Below, piece after piece: positions 54,820 through 64,000 of a stretch of DNA of 64,000 bases. Both the position numbers and the translations under genes were made by a program. Below the pieces are notes generated by a model. The model worked only from the letters and a program-made list of their open reading frames with translations, did not search any database and was not told the DNA's origin. The DNA is from Bacteroidota bacterium (GTDB lineage Bacteria > Bacteroidota > Bacteroidia > Chitinophagales > Chitinophagaceae), in contig JAFDXI010000125.1 in the NCBI GenBank assembly GCA_018268035.1, positions 62,001-126,000 on the forward strand. Reading direction: 5' to 3'. Each line of letters starts with the position of its first letter. Position 1 is the first letter of the stretch.

Positions 54820-56421
54820 CTAATGCATGGAATTTCCCTGTGTACTGTCACTTTCATCACCAGGAAAATCAGGTGGAGTTATACGATTTTGTTCACGCAA
54901 ATTTCTTTCATTTTGTGCAACAACCATAAATTTTACCAACGATGCAAGACTGTTTTCATCCTGATTGACAAAATTCAGTTCAAAAATACCAGAGCTTGTA
55001 TTGCCATCACTTTTATTTGAGTAAAAAACCAAATTTTTAAATGTTGACTTAGCTGCTTCCGCTGTTTTGTTACCGGTGGTATCAGAATTTTTGATTTTGC
55101 CAATGAGACTATTGATGTCAAAATAACCCAACATTGATTTGCCATTAATTTCTTTATCAATATCTGCAGGCAAACTGGCTTTATTATTCCCTGTAGTGTA
55201 AGATTTTACAAGGTCATCACTGCTTGCAATCAAGAGTGCATCATTAGTGGTTTCAATCACAAAACCGTGTCCGCCAAACATACCCAACTGGTATTGGTTT
55301 CCGTTTTTTGATAAAACATTTTTACTTACCAGGCCATTCATCACTTTATCAAAAGCCACTTTATCACCAATTGCAAAATTGAACAGGAAATTTGTGCCAC
55401 TCAGTGAAGTGTCTTCAGATGAATTTTGCGAATACATCAATGCGATATCACCACTGATTGCATTCATAACATCAGTTGTGGTAAAACCCATTTGAGATAC
55501 ATAATTATCAGCCATCGTGTCAAAACCAAGGAAGTGCAAAATATCAACCACTACTTTTGGATTAAATGCAAAAGCAACAAATCCAGTCACTGTGCCCGGG
55601 AAATTTACAATCATATCTTTCTTTACTTCTTTAGAAGGATATTTTTGTAAAATATCACTCATTGTTTTATTGAAATGACCTTCAACATCTGCAATGATTT
55701 TCCCATTTTCAAAATTGACAACACCCTCTGTATAACTACCTTCATAGAGTTGATTTATTTTTGTCATACCGAGCATAGGGAGTGCAGCTAAACTTCCTGA
55801 TGGGTTCACCCAGATTTGCATATCGCCTTTTTTGGCAAGCATTGTTTTGAAGCCATCAATAGATGCTACAGAATTGCTTTCACTTTGTGTAAAACAATTT
55901 TTCAGTAATTGTGCAGATGACGAATCCATTGCGTTGTTGGAACTACCGGTAAAGATCACAGCATTATCATTCCATCCTGCAACAGCGTTGTTATCTAACT
56001 GGAGGTATTGAAAAGCACCGCCACTCTGCACTGTTGCATTACCAGCTTGTTTCTTTAAAAATGCTTCCAGTTTGGTTTTATCTTTTACTGAGGCAATGAA
56101 GCCCACTTCCTGATTTTGACCGGCCTGCATTGAGCTGTTCATTTTATTGAAAATATAGACAGGCATTGTCAGGTCAATGCCGGAATTTTTTACGTCTTCC
56201 CAATTCTTGGCGTTTTTGTTTTTATTAAACATGTTGGCAATTGAATCCAATGTGATGCCTGAAGAATTGATTTTATCAGCAATGGTTTTAGTGTCCACCA
56301 CAAGAACAGTAGATACATCTTTAGGAATGTATAGTGCAAGTTGTGGTGTTTTTTCATGGCAGGAAGTAATAACAATAATTGACAAAACTGCAAACAGTAA
56401 ACTGAAGGATTTATTTTTCAT
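54820..56421 (-). CDS. DUF4836-family lipoprotein
   Basis: 533 residues. A lipoprotein signal (IVITSC, Cys about 21) precedes a long soluble body. The pattern (LALYIPKDVSTVLVVDTKTI at the start, DIALMYSQNSSEDTS in the middle) fits the Bacteroidota DUF4836 proteins, whose function is unknown. Probably attached to the outer or inner membrane facing the periplasm. Confidence 0.85.
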   Translation of the reverse strand: MKNKSFSLLFAVLSIIVITSCHEKTPQLALYIPKDVSTVLVVDTKTIADKINSSGITLDSIANMFNKNKNAKNWEDVKNSGIDLTMPVYIFNKMNSSMQAGQNQEVGFIASVKDKTKLEAFLKKQAGNATVQSGGAFQYLQLDNNAVAGWNDNAVIFTGSSNNAMDSSSAQLLKNCFTQSESNSVASIDGFKTMLAKKGDMQIWVNPSGSLAALPMLGMTKINQLYEGSYTEGVVNFENGKIIADVEGHFNKTMSDILQKYPSKEVKKDMIVNFPGTVTGFVAFAFNPKVVVDILHFLGFDTMADNYVSQMGFTTTDVMNAISGDIALMYSQNSSEDTSLSGTNFLFNFAIGDKVAFDKVMNGLVSKNVLSKNGNQYQLGMFGGHGFVIETTNDALLIASSDDLVKSYTTGNNKASLPADIDKEINGKSMLGYFDINSLIGKIKNSDTTGNKTAEAAKSTFKNLVFYSNKSDGNTSSGIFELNFVNQDENSLASLVKFMVVAQNERNLREQNRITPPDFPGDESDSTQGNSMH

Positions 56422-56756
56422 CTGATGTTTTCTTTATTAATGATGAGATATAATTACAAGATTATTGAGTGATATATTTTTCGTAATGAACAAATGGATG
56501 ATGTAGCAACGTTGTATATTTTTCTTTGTAAAATAATTGTTTTGTTTTTGCAGTTTAATAAACTTAAAGTTTCAATCAAAAAGTTTGCTGCCTGGTTTTA
56601 TATTTTTTAAAATTAAGACCACAACTTATTTTGACAAAAAAAATCAACACAATGATGTTGCTGATATTATTCTTAAATCATATCAAATAGTTTTCTTTTC
56701 CTGCTATCGAAAGTATTGACTAAATATCTTTTTACAGTTTTATTTTATACTGGCAG
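56422..56756. other. 335-base AT-rich gap, nothing recognised
   Basis: Upstream of the DUF4836 gene and downstream of the GH3 fusion gene on the minus strand. It must hold the DUF4836 promoter, but no TAnnTTTG box or stable hairpin was found. Confidence 0.4.
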
Positions 56757-59696
56757 TTATCTGGATAACATGGATTGATATACTGCTTCCATCATATTGC
56801 CCCGGATATTTAATGTGCTCAATTTTAGATTAGCGCCACCATCCGGATTAACACGGTTAGATAAAAATATAAATACCAGGTTATATTTAGGATCCACCCA
56901 CACAGCAATACCTGTAAAACCTGTATGGCCATAAGTGAGGGGTGATGCGCTCAAACAAGGATAAGGCTCCTCACGCTTGTCATTATCTTTATCCGGCTTA
57001 TCAAACCCCAGTCCCCGCCTGCTGATGTCACTGTGATAAGCGCTAAAATCATCTATCGTTTCTTTTTTCAGATACCTTTTACCATCCCAAACACCGCCAT
57101 TCAACAACATGGAATATATCACTGCAAGGTCATGTACATTACTGAATAAACCTGCATGGCCGGCCACACCACCAAATAATGCTGAACCGGGATCATGCAC
57201 ATAACCCCTTAACAGTTGTTCACGGAATTGCAGTTCATCTTCTGTGGGTGCAATAGTATTAATAGGAATATGTTCATTGGGTTTGAATGTTGTGTTATAT
57301 AGATGCATTGGTTTGTAAAATGTGGATGCAGCATATTCATCAAGTGGCATACCTGTAATTGCTTCCACAATTTTTCCTAAAAAAATAAAATCATTATCAC
57401 TGTAGATATATTCTTTTTTCCGGGAGAGTTTGCTTTCGAGGATGCGTTTGTAAATTGTATCAAGCCAGTCATTACGTAAATACATGGTATCAGCCACATG
57501 AATAGTGTGGTTAGAATCATAATATTTTTGATAGATGCCTGGTCTGGGGTCTCCATTAGCCTCAAGTGTTTCCTTATAAAATGGAATATATGCAACCAAT
57601 CCGGCCTGGTGTAATAAAACATCTTCTAACACCAGTCCGCTTTTATCAGTACCACGCACCCAGGGCAAATAATCACCGAGCGTTTTATGTAAATCCAGTT
57701 TACCTTCATCATATAAATGCATCACTGAAAGCAAAGTGGCAGTAATTTTTGTAACGGAAGCAAGGTCATACACAGTATTTATTGTAACCGGGTCTTTCTT
57801 ATAATATTCCAGGTTGCCATAAGCTTTATCCAAAACAATTTTATTGTCTTTTGCCACCAATACCACACAACCCGGTGTAGCATGTTCAATGATAGCAATA
57901 TGAGCAATACTGTCAATAGCATGATAAAGGTGGATGCTATCCAGTCCCACATCTGTAGGGTTTGCAAAAGGCAGTTCGTACAAACCGAGATTGGTGATAC
58001 CATCACCATAATGAAATTCATCACAAACAGTAACGGGCAATTTGCCGGAAGCCACAAAGCTTCCTGTGAGCCAGTTGTAAGCTGCTTCCTGAAAGATGGG
58101 GTCATCATCATAACAAGCTATTATATTTTCTGCACCACAGAAATTTTTTAACGCATAAGGATTGCCGAAGACCATCGTTAATACATGGCTGCCCTTTTGC
58201 AGTTGTTTAATGAAATTGATCGCAGCAGTTGTAAGACCGAAATTTTTTGCCGGGTATTTGCTGGTAAGATGAACGCCAATAACAACTGCATCATATTTAT
58301 CATGTATTTTTTTCTCTATTGAATCAATGACAGCACTACCATCATCATAATCATATAAAAAAATATCTGCATTATTTTCCAAATACAGAAAATTTGCAAT
58401 TGTGCCGGTGTCTGAGATGCCAACACCAACATAAGCCAGTTTTTTACCTGCATGCAAAGGGAAAACTGATGTATCTTTTAGTCTCAATAATGTAAGCGCA
58501 TTCCGGGCTACTTTCCTTTTTAAAGCCTGAACATCTTTATTCAAATCTTTATACAAATTGGTTGCAGCAACAGGATGATAATCTGCAAGCCCCAAATTAT
58601 ATTTTGTCAGCAACACTTTTTTAACGCGGTTATCAATATCAATTGAATCCAAATCTTTATTGGCAATAGCAGCCTGAATTTTTTGAATAGCCAAAGGCAC
58701 ATCACCTGGCAGGCAAAGCATATCATTACCTGCAACCAAAGACTGCACTGCTGCATCACCTTGTGGAAAATATTTGGCAACGCCCTGCATTTCCAATGCA
58801 TCAGTAAATGAAATGCCTTCAAAACCAAGTTGGTTGCGCAATAGACCGGTTACATTTTTTTTGGATAATGATGTTGGCAAATGTGGCGTATTATCAATAG
58901 CAGGAATATCGAGATGAGCAATCATCACACTGCCGATGCCTTCATTAAAAACTTTTTTGAAAGGATATAATTCCAAAGTATCTAATGCATTGAATGATTT
59001 ATTGATGACAGGCAAATCAAGGTGCGAATCAACACTCACATCACCATGACCAGGAAAATGTTTGGCACAGGCCATGATGCCCTGTTCCTGCATGCCCCGC
59101 ATCATCTGTGTTCCAAACAATGCCACTTTATATTTGTCTTCACCAAAGGAGCGGAAATTGATAACGGGGTTGTTGGGGTTATTATTAATGTCAACCACCG
59201 GCGCATAATTTACCTGTATGCCTTCGCGTTTGCATTGTGCACCAATGGCCCTGCCCACTTCATACACAATGGCAGCATCCTGCACTGCGCCCAGGGTAAG
59301 CTGGTCAGGAAATTTTTTCACACTGTCAGTCATACGCATACCCAAACCTGTTTCACCATCAATGCACACCATCAAAGGTGTCTGTGCAATTTGTTGAAAA
59401 TGGTTGAGCAGTTTGGCCTGTTGCACCGGCCCGCCCTGAAACAAACAAATAGAACCAATATTGTACTGCCGGATAAGAGCATCCACTTTATCAGTAAAAA
59501 ATACAGGAATACCTGAAGTCATACCACTTTCCCTTACCACCATCAACTGAGCAATCCTTTGTTGTGGTGTCAATGAATTAAAAACACTGTCCACCCAATG
59601 TTGTGATGCAGTTGTTTGCTTGTAAAATTGTTGCGAATGTGCAGCATAAAAAACAAAAAGAAAAACAATAAAAGTGACAATAAATTTTAATCTCAT
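56757..59696 (-). CDS. GH3 (NagZ-like) beta-N-acetylglucosaminidase fused to a serine beta-lactamase-type hydrolase
   Basis: 979 residues. A signal peptide (about 1-21) precedes a GH3 domain with AKHFPGHGDVSVDSH (about 210-226, NagZ-type catalytic His-Asp region) and FTDALEM with nucleophile Asp299. A C-terminal domain follows, homologous to class C beta-lactamases, with SVTK (Ser647) and YSDND. NagZ-like domains remove N-acetylglucosamine from muropeptides; the second domain is expected to act on D-Ala peptides or esters. This GH3-beta-lactamase fusion is common in Bacteroidota and fits periplasmic murein turnover. Confidence 0.9.
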   Translation of the reverse strand: MRLKFIVTFIVFLFVFYAAHSQQFYKQTTASQHWVDSVFNSLTPQQRIAQLMVVRESGMTSGIPVFFTDKVDALIRQYNIGSICLFQGGPVQQAKLLNHFQQIAQTPLMVCIDGETGLGMRMTDSVKKFPDQLTLGAVQDAAIVYEVGRAIGAQCKREGIQVNYAPVVDINNNPNNPVINFRSFGEDKYKVALFGTQMMRGMQEQGIMACAKHFPGHGDVSVDSHLDLPVINKSFNALDTLELYPFKKVFNEGIGSVMIAHLDIPAIDNTPHLPTSLSKKNVTGLLRNQLGFEGISFTDALEMQGVAKYFPQGDAAVQSLVAGNDMLCLPGDVPLAIQKIQAAIANKDLDSIDIDNRVKKVLLTKYNLGLADYHPVAATNLYKDLNKDVQALKRKVARNALTLLRLKDTSVFPLHAGKKLAYVGVGISDTGTIANFLYLENNADIFLYDYDDGSAVIDSIEKKIHDKYDAVVIGVHLTSKYPAKNFGLTTAAINFIKQLQKGSHVLTMVFGNPYALKNFCGAENIIACYDDDPIFQEAAYNWLTGSFVASGKLPVTVCDEFHYGDGITNLGLYELPFANPTDVGLDSIHLYHAIDSIAHIAIIEHATPGCVVLVAKDNKIVLDKAYGNLEYYKKDPVTINTVYDLASVTKITATLLSVMHLYDEGKLDLHKTLGDYLPWVRGTDKSGLVLEDVLLHQAGLVAYIPFYKETLEANGDPRPGIYQKYYDSNHTIHVADTMYLRNDWLDTIYKRILESKLSRKKEYIYSDNDFIFLGKIVEAITGMPLDEYAASTFYKPMHLYNTTFKPNEHIPINTIAPTEDELQFREQLLRGYVHDPGSALFGGVAGHAGLFSNVHDLAVIYSMLLNGGVWDGKRYLKKETIDDFSAYHSDISRRGLGFDKPDKDNDKREEPYPCLSASPLTYGHTGFTGIAVWVDPKYNLVFIFLSNRVNPDGGANLKLSTLNIRGNMMEAVYQSMLSR

Positions 59697-59776
59697 GGTT
59701 TTGCGAAAATAAAATTTAATAATTACGAATTATGAATTGAAAATTATGGATGTTGTTTGCTGTTAAATCTGAAATA

Positions 59777-59784
59777 CAAAAATA
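59777..59784 (-). promoter_or_regulatory. Candidate -7 box (TATTTTTG) of the GH3 fusion gene
   Basis: CAAAAATA on plus equals TATTTTTG on minus, matching TAnnTTTG 80 bases before the start at 59696. No clear -33 TTTG. Confidence 0.3.
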
Positions 59785-59790
59785 TCAATG

Positions 59791-59809
59791 ATTGTTGTTT
59801 ACCAACAAT
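59791..59809. repeat. Inverted repeat ATTGTTG-TTTAC-CAACAAT
   Basis: Perfect 7-base arms with a 5-base loop, just upstream of the GH3 -7 box. It could be a repressor site or a weak hairpin. Confidence 0.4.
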
Positions 59810-60168
59810 TACCAATTCTCACTTAAAATTCTGATAGTTATTTGTTGAAACAGGGAATGAAAGAATAATTGCAGACAAGATTATTTTTGAATTAAGAATG
59901 ACACTTTTAATAGAAAACATTTCACAAACTGTGTGAGTAAGAAATAGTATGGTTTTAGGAAAGAAATGCCTTATTATTTTCAAAAGGAATTACATTTTTT
60001 GCATCATGCATTTTAAACAATGCAATGACCTTAGTTAACAATACAGGTTTACTACTTATTTTTAGCTAATTGTTATCTTCCCTACAACATTTAAAAAGAT
60101 TTCACCACCTTTTATTTATTATTCTCATTTTCAAAAAAATCTAACTAATGATTAAATAGAAAAAAAAT

Positions 60169-61536
60169 TCAACGTTGTATGGAATATAACAAAGCACCAT
60201 GTGCATTAATAGAGGTTTTTATAGCATCAACATTTTTTATCAAAATTCCTGTCCATAAATTTTTTATTGCATGTTTTCCAGTTAACCCCAACCTGCTTTG
60301 AAATGAAAAATTAACCTGTTTTGCACTATCGCCAGTATTAAATAAAGCCAGATAAATAAGTTTTTTGCCGGCATCTGTTGCTGTCCATGCAATTATATCA
60401 CCATCACGGAATAATTCTTTATTGTTTATACTGTTTTGAAGCACTTGAATAACATCTTTATTAGTAAGTAATGAAATGGCAAACTCATTACTTGTTGGCA
60501 AATCACCACCAAACATTAATGGTGATCTAAAGATGCTCCACAATGTCATCAATGTATATTGTTCATCTTTTGTGAAGAGGCTTTGACGGTCATTGCCCCT
60601 CTCAGCTTTAATACCTAAATGACCCAATGGCAACATGTCACCATCAGGATAAGCTCCTGCAGTCCTGTATTGATTCCATCTTTTGAAAATATCAAAATGC
60701 GCTTTCAGCTCAGGCCAGTTGTCCCAGAAATCATCAATGGTGCGCCATAAGTTGGCATGCATCATAGCATGTTTACCTTCTGCAATCGGTGTTTCACCAG
60801 GCGACATGCTTAACACAATTTTTCTGCCGCAATTATCAATCGCTTTCCGCAGCATTTCAATTTCAGCTTTATGATATGGCCTTGACAAGTCATCACATTT
60901 AATAAAATCAACACCCCAGCCTGCATATAAATTAATGATAGAATTATAGTACTGTTGTGCACCATCTTTAGAAGCATCTACCGTAAACATATCATGTAGC
61001 CAGGGACATTGCATGCTATCACTGTAAATATCTGTAGCAGTTTTATTGGTGCCATAAACAGGCATTTTATTTTTTACTGCAATCACCGGAACACCACGCA
61101 TAATATGGATACCCAACTTTAAACCTTTACTATGCAAATAATCTGCTAATGGTTTAAACCCTTTACCATCAGCAGATGATGGAAAACGGTTTACAGCCGG
61201 TATAAATCTTCCGAAACTATCAATATTATATTGCGGGTCTGTTTCATTATAGCCATGCGATTTATCATTTGCAACATACCAGCGAATATCAACAACAATG
61301 TATTCCCATCCATATTGTTTAAGATGAGCTGCCAAAAAATCTGCATTGGCCTTTACTTCACCTTCTGTAACGTTGGGCCCGTAACAATCCCAGCTATTCC
61401 AGCCCAATGGCGGTGTGGGCGCCCAGTCGTGAAAATCAGTTGAAATGTTTTGTTGTGCAGATACTATAGATGAGATTGATATTAAAAGTGCAAAAAGTAT
61501 TATAACTTTCTTCGTTACTATAAATTTTGAATTCAT
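60169..61536 (-). CDS. GH27-family alpha-galactosidase-like glycoside hydrolase, secreted
   Basis: 455 residues. After a Sec signal peptide (ends SIVSAQ) it starts with PPLGWNSWDCYG, the GH27/GH36 clan-D motif. The catalytic nucleophile Asp is expected in GVDFIKCDDLS, and the acid/base Asp in WRTIDDFWDNW. It ends in an all-beta domain. The substrate is probably an alpha-galactoside (or beta-L-arabinopyranoside, another GH27 activity). The frame extends to 61620, but an AGGAG ribosome site at 61546-61550 sits nine bases before the ATG at 61536, which fixes the start. Confidence 0.92.
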   Translation of the reverse strand: MNSKFIVTKKVIILFALLISISSIVSAQQNISTDFHDWAPTPPLGWNSWDCYGPNVTEGEVKANADFLAAHLKQYGWEYIVVDIRWYVANDKSHGYNETDPQYNIDSFGRFIPAVNRFPSSADGKGFKPLADYLHSKGLKLGIHIMRGVPVIAVKNKMPVYGTNKTATDIYSDSMQCPWLHDMFTVDASKDGAQQYYNSIINLYAGWGVDFIKCDDLSRPYHKAEIEMLRKAIDNCGRKIVLSMSPGETPIAEGKHAMMHANLWRTIDDFWDNWPELKAHFDIFKRWNQYRTAGAYPDGDMLPLGHLGIKAERGNDRQSLFTKDEQYTLMTLWSIFRSPLMFGGDLPTSNEFAISLLTNKDVIQVLQNSINNKELFRDGDIIAWTATDAGKKLIYLALFNTGDSAKQVNFSFQSRLGLTGKHAIKNLWTGILIKNVDAIKTSINAHGALLYSIQR

Positions 61537-61545
61537 TTTTTGCAT

Positions 61546-61550
61546 CTCCT
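61546..61550 (-). promoter_or_regulatory. AGGAG ribosome-binding site of the GH27 gene
   Basis: AGGAG on the minus strand, nine bases before ATG 61536. Strong SD sequences are rare in this window, which makes this one useful for choosing the start. Confidence 0.5.
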
Positions 61551-61861
61551 GAATAATTGCATTTGTTGTATTGCAAGATAATTTTGTGTTGTTAATTTGT
61601 TTCAAGATTTTTTCAAGCAATATAACTCAACACCTGTTCAGTGTGCCCGATAGCATTCATTATTTATCAATTTATCTTATCGCAAAAAAACAATGATGCT
61701 GCAAAAAGGTTTTATTGAAGTTATAGAAAATGAAAAAATTTATTACCTCACATACTTCAACAACATTTTCAGTCATTATTTTTTGGCAATGTGATGTCAT
61801 GATTAATGACATCCATTATTATGCATTGTTACAGCATCATGTAAAACAATCTATACTTTTT

Positions 61862-64000
61862 CTATGCACCCGGGTGAAAACCACCACCGCCGTCTGGAGG
61901 AGGAGGAGGAGGCATACCAAAACCATTGCCCCTAAAGTCAGGCATTTTTTTATCCTGTTGTTTTGAATTATTACGAATGTTGTAGGTGAAAGTTAGCAGG
62001 AAATACCGGGTCAATACCTTCGTTTGTACATCCTGCACATAATTTTCATTTACGTTTCTTTGTATGCTCTTATTCTGGTTCAACAGGTCATAGACACTGA
62101 ACCTTAATTCAGCCTGCTTGTTTTTCAAAAATTGTTTGGCCAGTGCAACATTCAGCAAAGGCACTGCAGTATTGTAACCATCTGAACGGCCGGTATAAAA
62201 TGTATAATCAAAAGAGGGGTTCAGCAGCCACCCGGAATTGGTGTAATAAGTGGCGTCCACACTCAGGCTTTGTGAAAAATAATTCTGGTTCTGGTCAGGG
62301 TTCACAGAATATTTTACGATATTATAAGTGGGCGTTGCAGAAAAGTTCATGTCAAAATTTTCTTTCATGTTGGTAGTAAATTTCACTGTTTCGCCGATAG
62401 CATAATTCTGTGTATTGTTTTCAACATTATTGATAAGACTCACACTTTTGGAGTCGGTGAAATTGGTGGTAAAGTTTAAATTGGATTTGGGTTTTTTCAA
62501 CCTGAAACCATAATTAAAAAAAGCAGAAATATTATAAGTGCCATTGAGGTTTGTATAACGGGTAGTGTCAGCGCCTGTGGCGATATTTGTCGTTACATTA
62601 CTAACAATACTGTTGTTGGTAAATGTTGCATTCACCATGGCAAACATATTGCTGAAATGATCACCATCAAATTTGAAATTGGTAAATAAAGCCCTGAAAC
62701 TATTGGTGAATGATTGTTTCAGGTCCGGATTGCCTATCACAACATTCAATGGGTCGCTGTTATCAATAACTGGCTGCAATTGTGTTACACCTGGTTGACT
62801 AGTCCTGCCTGAATAGTTAAACCTCAGGTTGGAAGACCTGCTGAATTTATAATTGAAATTTGCAGTAGGATACATGTTGGTGTAGTGTTGTGTAACGGTA
62901 ATATTTTTCGTATCATTAATACTCGTCAGGTTACCAAATTGCACACCATTCCCAAAACTCATATTCCATTTTTCGCCCTGTATCCTGTAATTGAGAGTTA
63001 CTCTGTTGGATGAATATGTATTGTTGTAATTATTCGTCAGCAAAGAATCAACATTAGAGAATTTTCCTGTAGAGCTGTCAAAGTTATAAGTTGTCCTGTT
63101 GGCCTTATTATCTGTGTAAGAATAATTGTATTGAAGCTCCAGTTGTGAATGTTTGCCGATAGGTTCAGTATAAGCAGCATTGGCGCTAATGCCTGCACCA
63201 TTGGTTTTTGAAATATAATGCTGGTTGATATTGTTGATGGAATCAATACCACTATTAAAATAATCAGTTCTCGACAAATTATTACCATTGCCATTATTGG
63301 AGTTGCCTGTACCGTTGACTGAAAGAGAAAAAGTCCTTCCTTTTTTTAAAAACTTATGCCGGAACAATACATCAATGCTTCCATTGTAACCTTCGTTATA
63401 ACTGTCTGCAGTAGCAACAGATTTATTGAGCGTATCACCAGCGCTCCGGAAAGTGTTGGTTGTGGCATTTGATGCATTTCTTGTTTGTTGATAAGAAACG
63501 TTTGGCCTTACAATCAGTGAATTCAATGTATCAAACTGGGTTTCCAAATTAAAATTGAAGCGGTGGTTGATGTTCCGGTTGGAAGATGACTGGTCCTGGT
63601 TATTAAAAATAGATGGGCTGCCTTGATAAAGGTTTTCAGTATTGGTAAGCTGGTCTTTTGAAGTGAGCAAGTTGTTATAAAAATAACTACCATACACAGT
63701 TGTATTTTTTCCCCAGTTATCGCGGTAATTCAATCCAAAAGCTGAAGTAGTGATCAGCCCGTTGTTGTTGCTGTTGGCATTGAGGCTTTGCAATTGCTGC
63801 ATCTGTCCGCCGCCGCCACGGCCTCCACCACCTCTGCCACCACCCCCAAAACCACCACTCCTGCCACCACCTGATGAACCACCGAAAATATCCTGTGGTG
63901 TAAAGTTTTGTTTGTTGGTATTATTCAACTGACCAATAACACTTATCTGCTGATCATTATTAAAAGTATTATAGTTGCCGGCAAGATTATATAAACCTTT
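61862..64000 (-). CDS. Outer-membrane beta-barrel protein with Gly-rich loop and Pro-Gly tail (cut by right edge)
   Basis: 713 codons without a stop run to the last base, so the N-terminal half (signal peptide, CarboxypepD-like domain, plug) is outside the window. The visible part is a beta-barrel in the style of the Bacteroidota TonB-receptor-like "outer membrane beta-barrel" family: many alternating strands, SNLRFNYSGRTSQPGVTQLQP and NPDLKQSFTNSF. A Gly-rich stretch (about residues 43-66 of the visible part) lies in a likely surface loop. The last strand, YFLLTFTYNIR, is followed by a 30-residue tail rich in Pro and Gly. The cargo is unknown. Confidence 0.85.
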   Translation of the reverse strand, partial: KGLYNLAGNYNTFNNDQQISVIGQLNNTNKQNFTPQDIFGGSSGGGRSGGFGGGGRGGGGRGGGGQMQQLQSLNANSNNNGLITTSAFGLNYRDNWGKNTTVYGSYFYNNLLTSKDQLTNTENLYQGSPSIFNNQDQSSSNRNINHRFNFNLETQFDTLNSLIVRPNVSYQQTRNASNATTNTFRSAGDTLNKSVATADSYNEGYNGSIDVLFRHKFLKKGRTFSLSVNGTGNSNNGNGNNLSRTDYFNSGIDSINNINQHYISKTNGAGISANAAYTEPIGKHSQLELQYNYSYTDNKANRTTYNFDSSTGKFSNVDSLLTNNYNNTYSSNRVTLNYRIQGEKWNMSFGNGVQFGNLTSINDTKNITVTQHYTNMYPTANFNYKFSRSSNLRFNYSGRTSQPGVTQLQPVIDNSDPLNVVIGNPDLKQSFTNSFRALFTNFKFDGDHFSNMFAMVNATFTNNSIVSNVTTNIATGADTTRYTNLNGTYNISAFFNYGFRLKKPKSNLNFTTNFTDSKSVSLINNVENNTQNYAIGETVKFTTNMKENFDMNFSATPTYNIVKYSVNPDQNQNYFSQSLSVDATYYTNSGWLLNPSFDYTFYTGRSDGYNTAVPLLNVALAKQFLKNKQAELRFSVYDLLNQNKSIQRNVNENYVQDVQTKVLTRYFLLTFTYNIRNNSKQQDKKMPDFRGNGFGMPPPPPPDGGGGFHPGA

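Larger units (their letters stand above)
59697..60168. other. 472-base AT-rich region, no gene seen
   Basis: Contains an inverted repeat at 59791-59809 and a candidate -7 box for the GH3 gene. Otherwise no ORF, hairpin terminator or RNA gene was noticed. It separates the GH3 fusion from GH27 (same strand). Confidence 0.4.

Noticed and set aside
1-64000. tRNA, rRNA, IS element or prophage genes
   Set aside because: No cloverleaf-type sequence, rRNA motif, transposase or integrase was recognised on either strand.

Overview
The window looks like the chromosome of a Bacteroidota bacterium, most likely of the Chitinophagaceae. This rests on low GC, scarcity of Shine-Dalgarno sequences, several TAnnTTTG-type -7 promoter boxes, a SusC/SusD pair, FucP/FucI, DUF4836- and DUF2961-type proteins, and a flexirubin/aryl-polyene-type gene cluster. 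The genus is inference. No rRNA, tRNA, IS element or CRISPR array was found.

Layout. 1-3.6 kb: start of an M23-peptidase-like gene (cut by the left edge), divergent from alaS and a small overlapping ORF. 3.7-26.2 kb: a long plus-strand, tightly packed flexirubin/aryl-polyene-like cluster. It encodes GT2-DUF2062, a giant MMPL exporter-acyltransferase-methyltransferase fusion, a CrtI-like oxidoreductase, a C45 Ntn-hydrolase, AcpS, FabG, two ketosynthases plus a chain-length-factor-like partner, two ACPs, an LpxL-like acyltransferase, a dehydratase, a thioesterase, an O-methyltransferase, a halogenase-like flavoenzyme, a polysaccharide deacetylase, a LolA-like carrier and a lipoprotein. A RES/Xre toxin-antitoxin pair sits inside it on the opposite strand. 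26.3-28.7 kb (minus): an SDR lacking its catalytic Lys, a CobW-type GTPase and a small FKBP.

28.7-47.9 kb (minus): a polysaccharide-utilisation locus of GH116, FGGY ribulokinase, GH172 (DUF2961), FucP, FucI, a DUF6786-like lipoprotein, a LacI regulator, a thioredoxin-like protein, a second GH172, SusD and SusC. Four copies of one 15-bp LacI-type operator tie its two transcription units together. GH172 and GH116 include D-arabinofuranosidases, FucP/FucI also handle D-arabinose, and a ribulokinase would give D-ribulose 5-phosphate without an aldolase. The best reading is therefore a D-arabinan utilisation locus rather than a plain L-fucose operon. This is the most interesting system in the window.

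48-64 kb: mostly housekeeping and envelope genes. These are a lipid kinase, adenylate kinase, MsrB, beta-carbonic anhydrase plus SulP transporter, FabG, a catalytically degenerate SDR paralogous to the one at 26-27 kb, a DUF4836 lipoprotein, a GH3-serine hydrolase fusion, a GH27 enzyme, and an outer-membrane beta-barrel protein running off the right edge.
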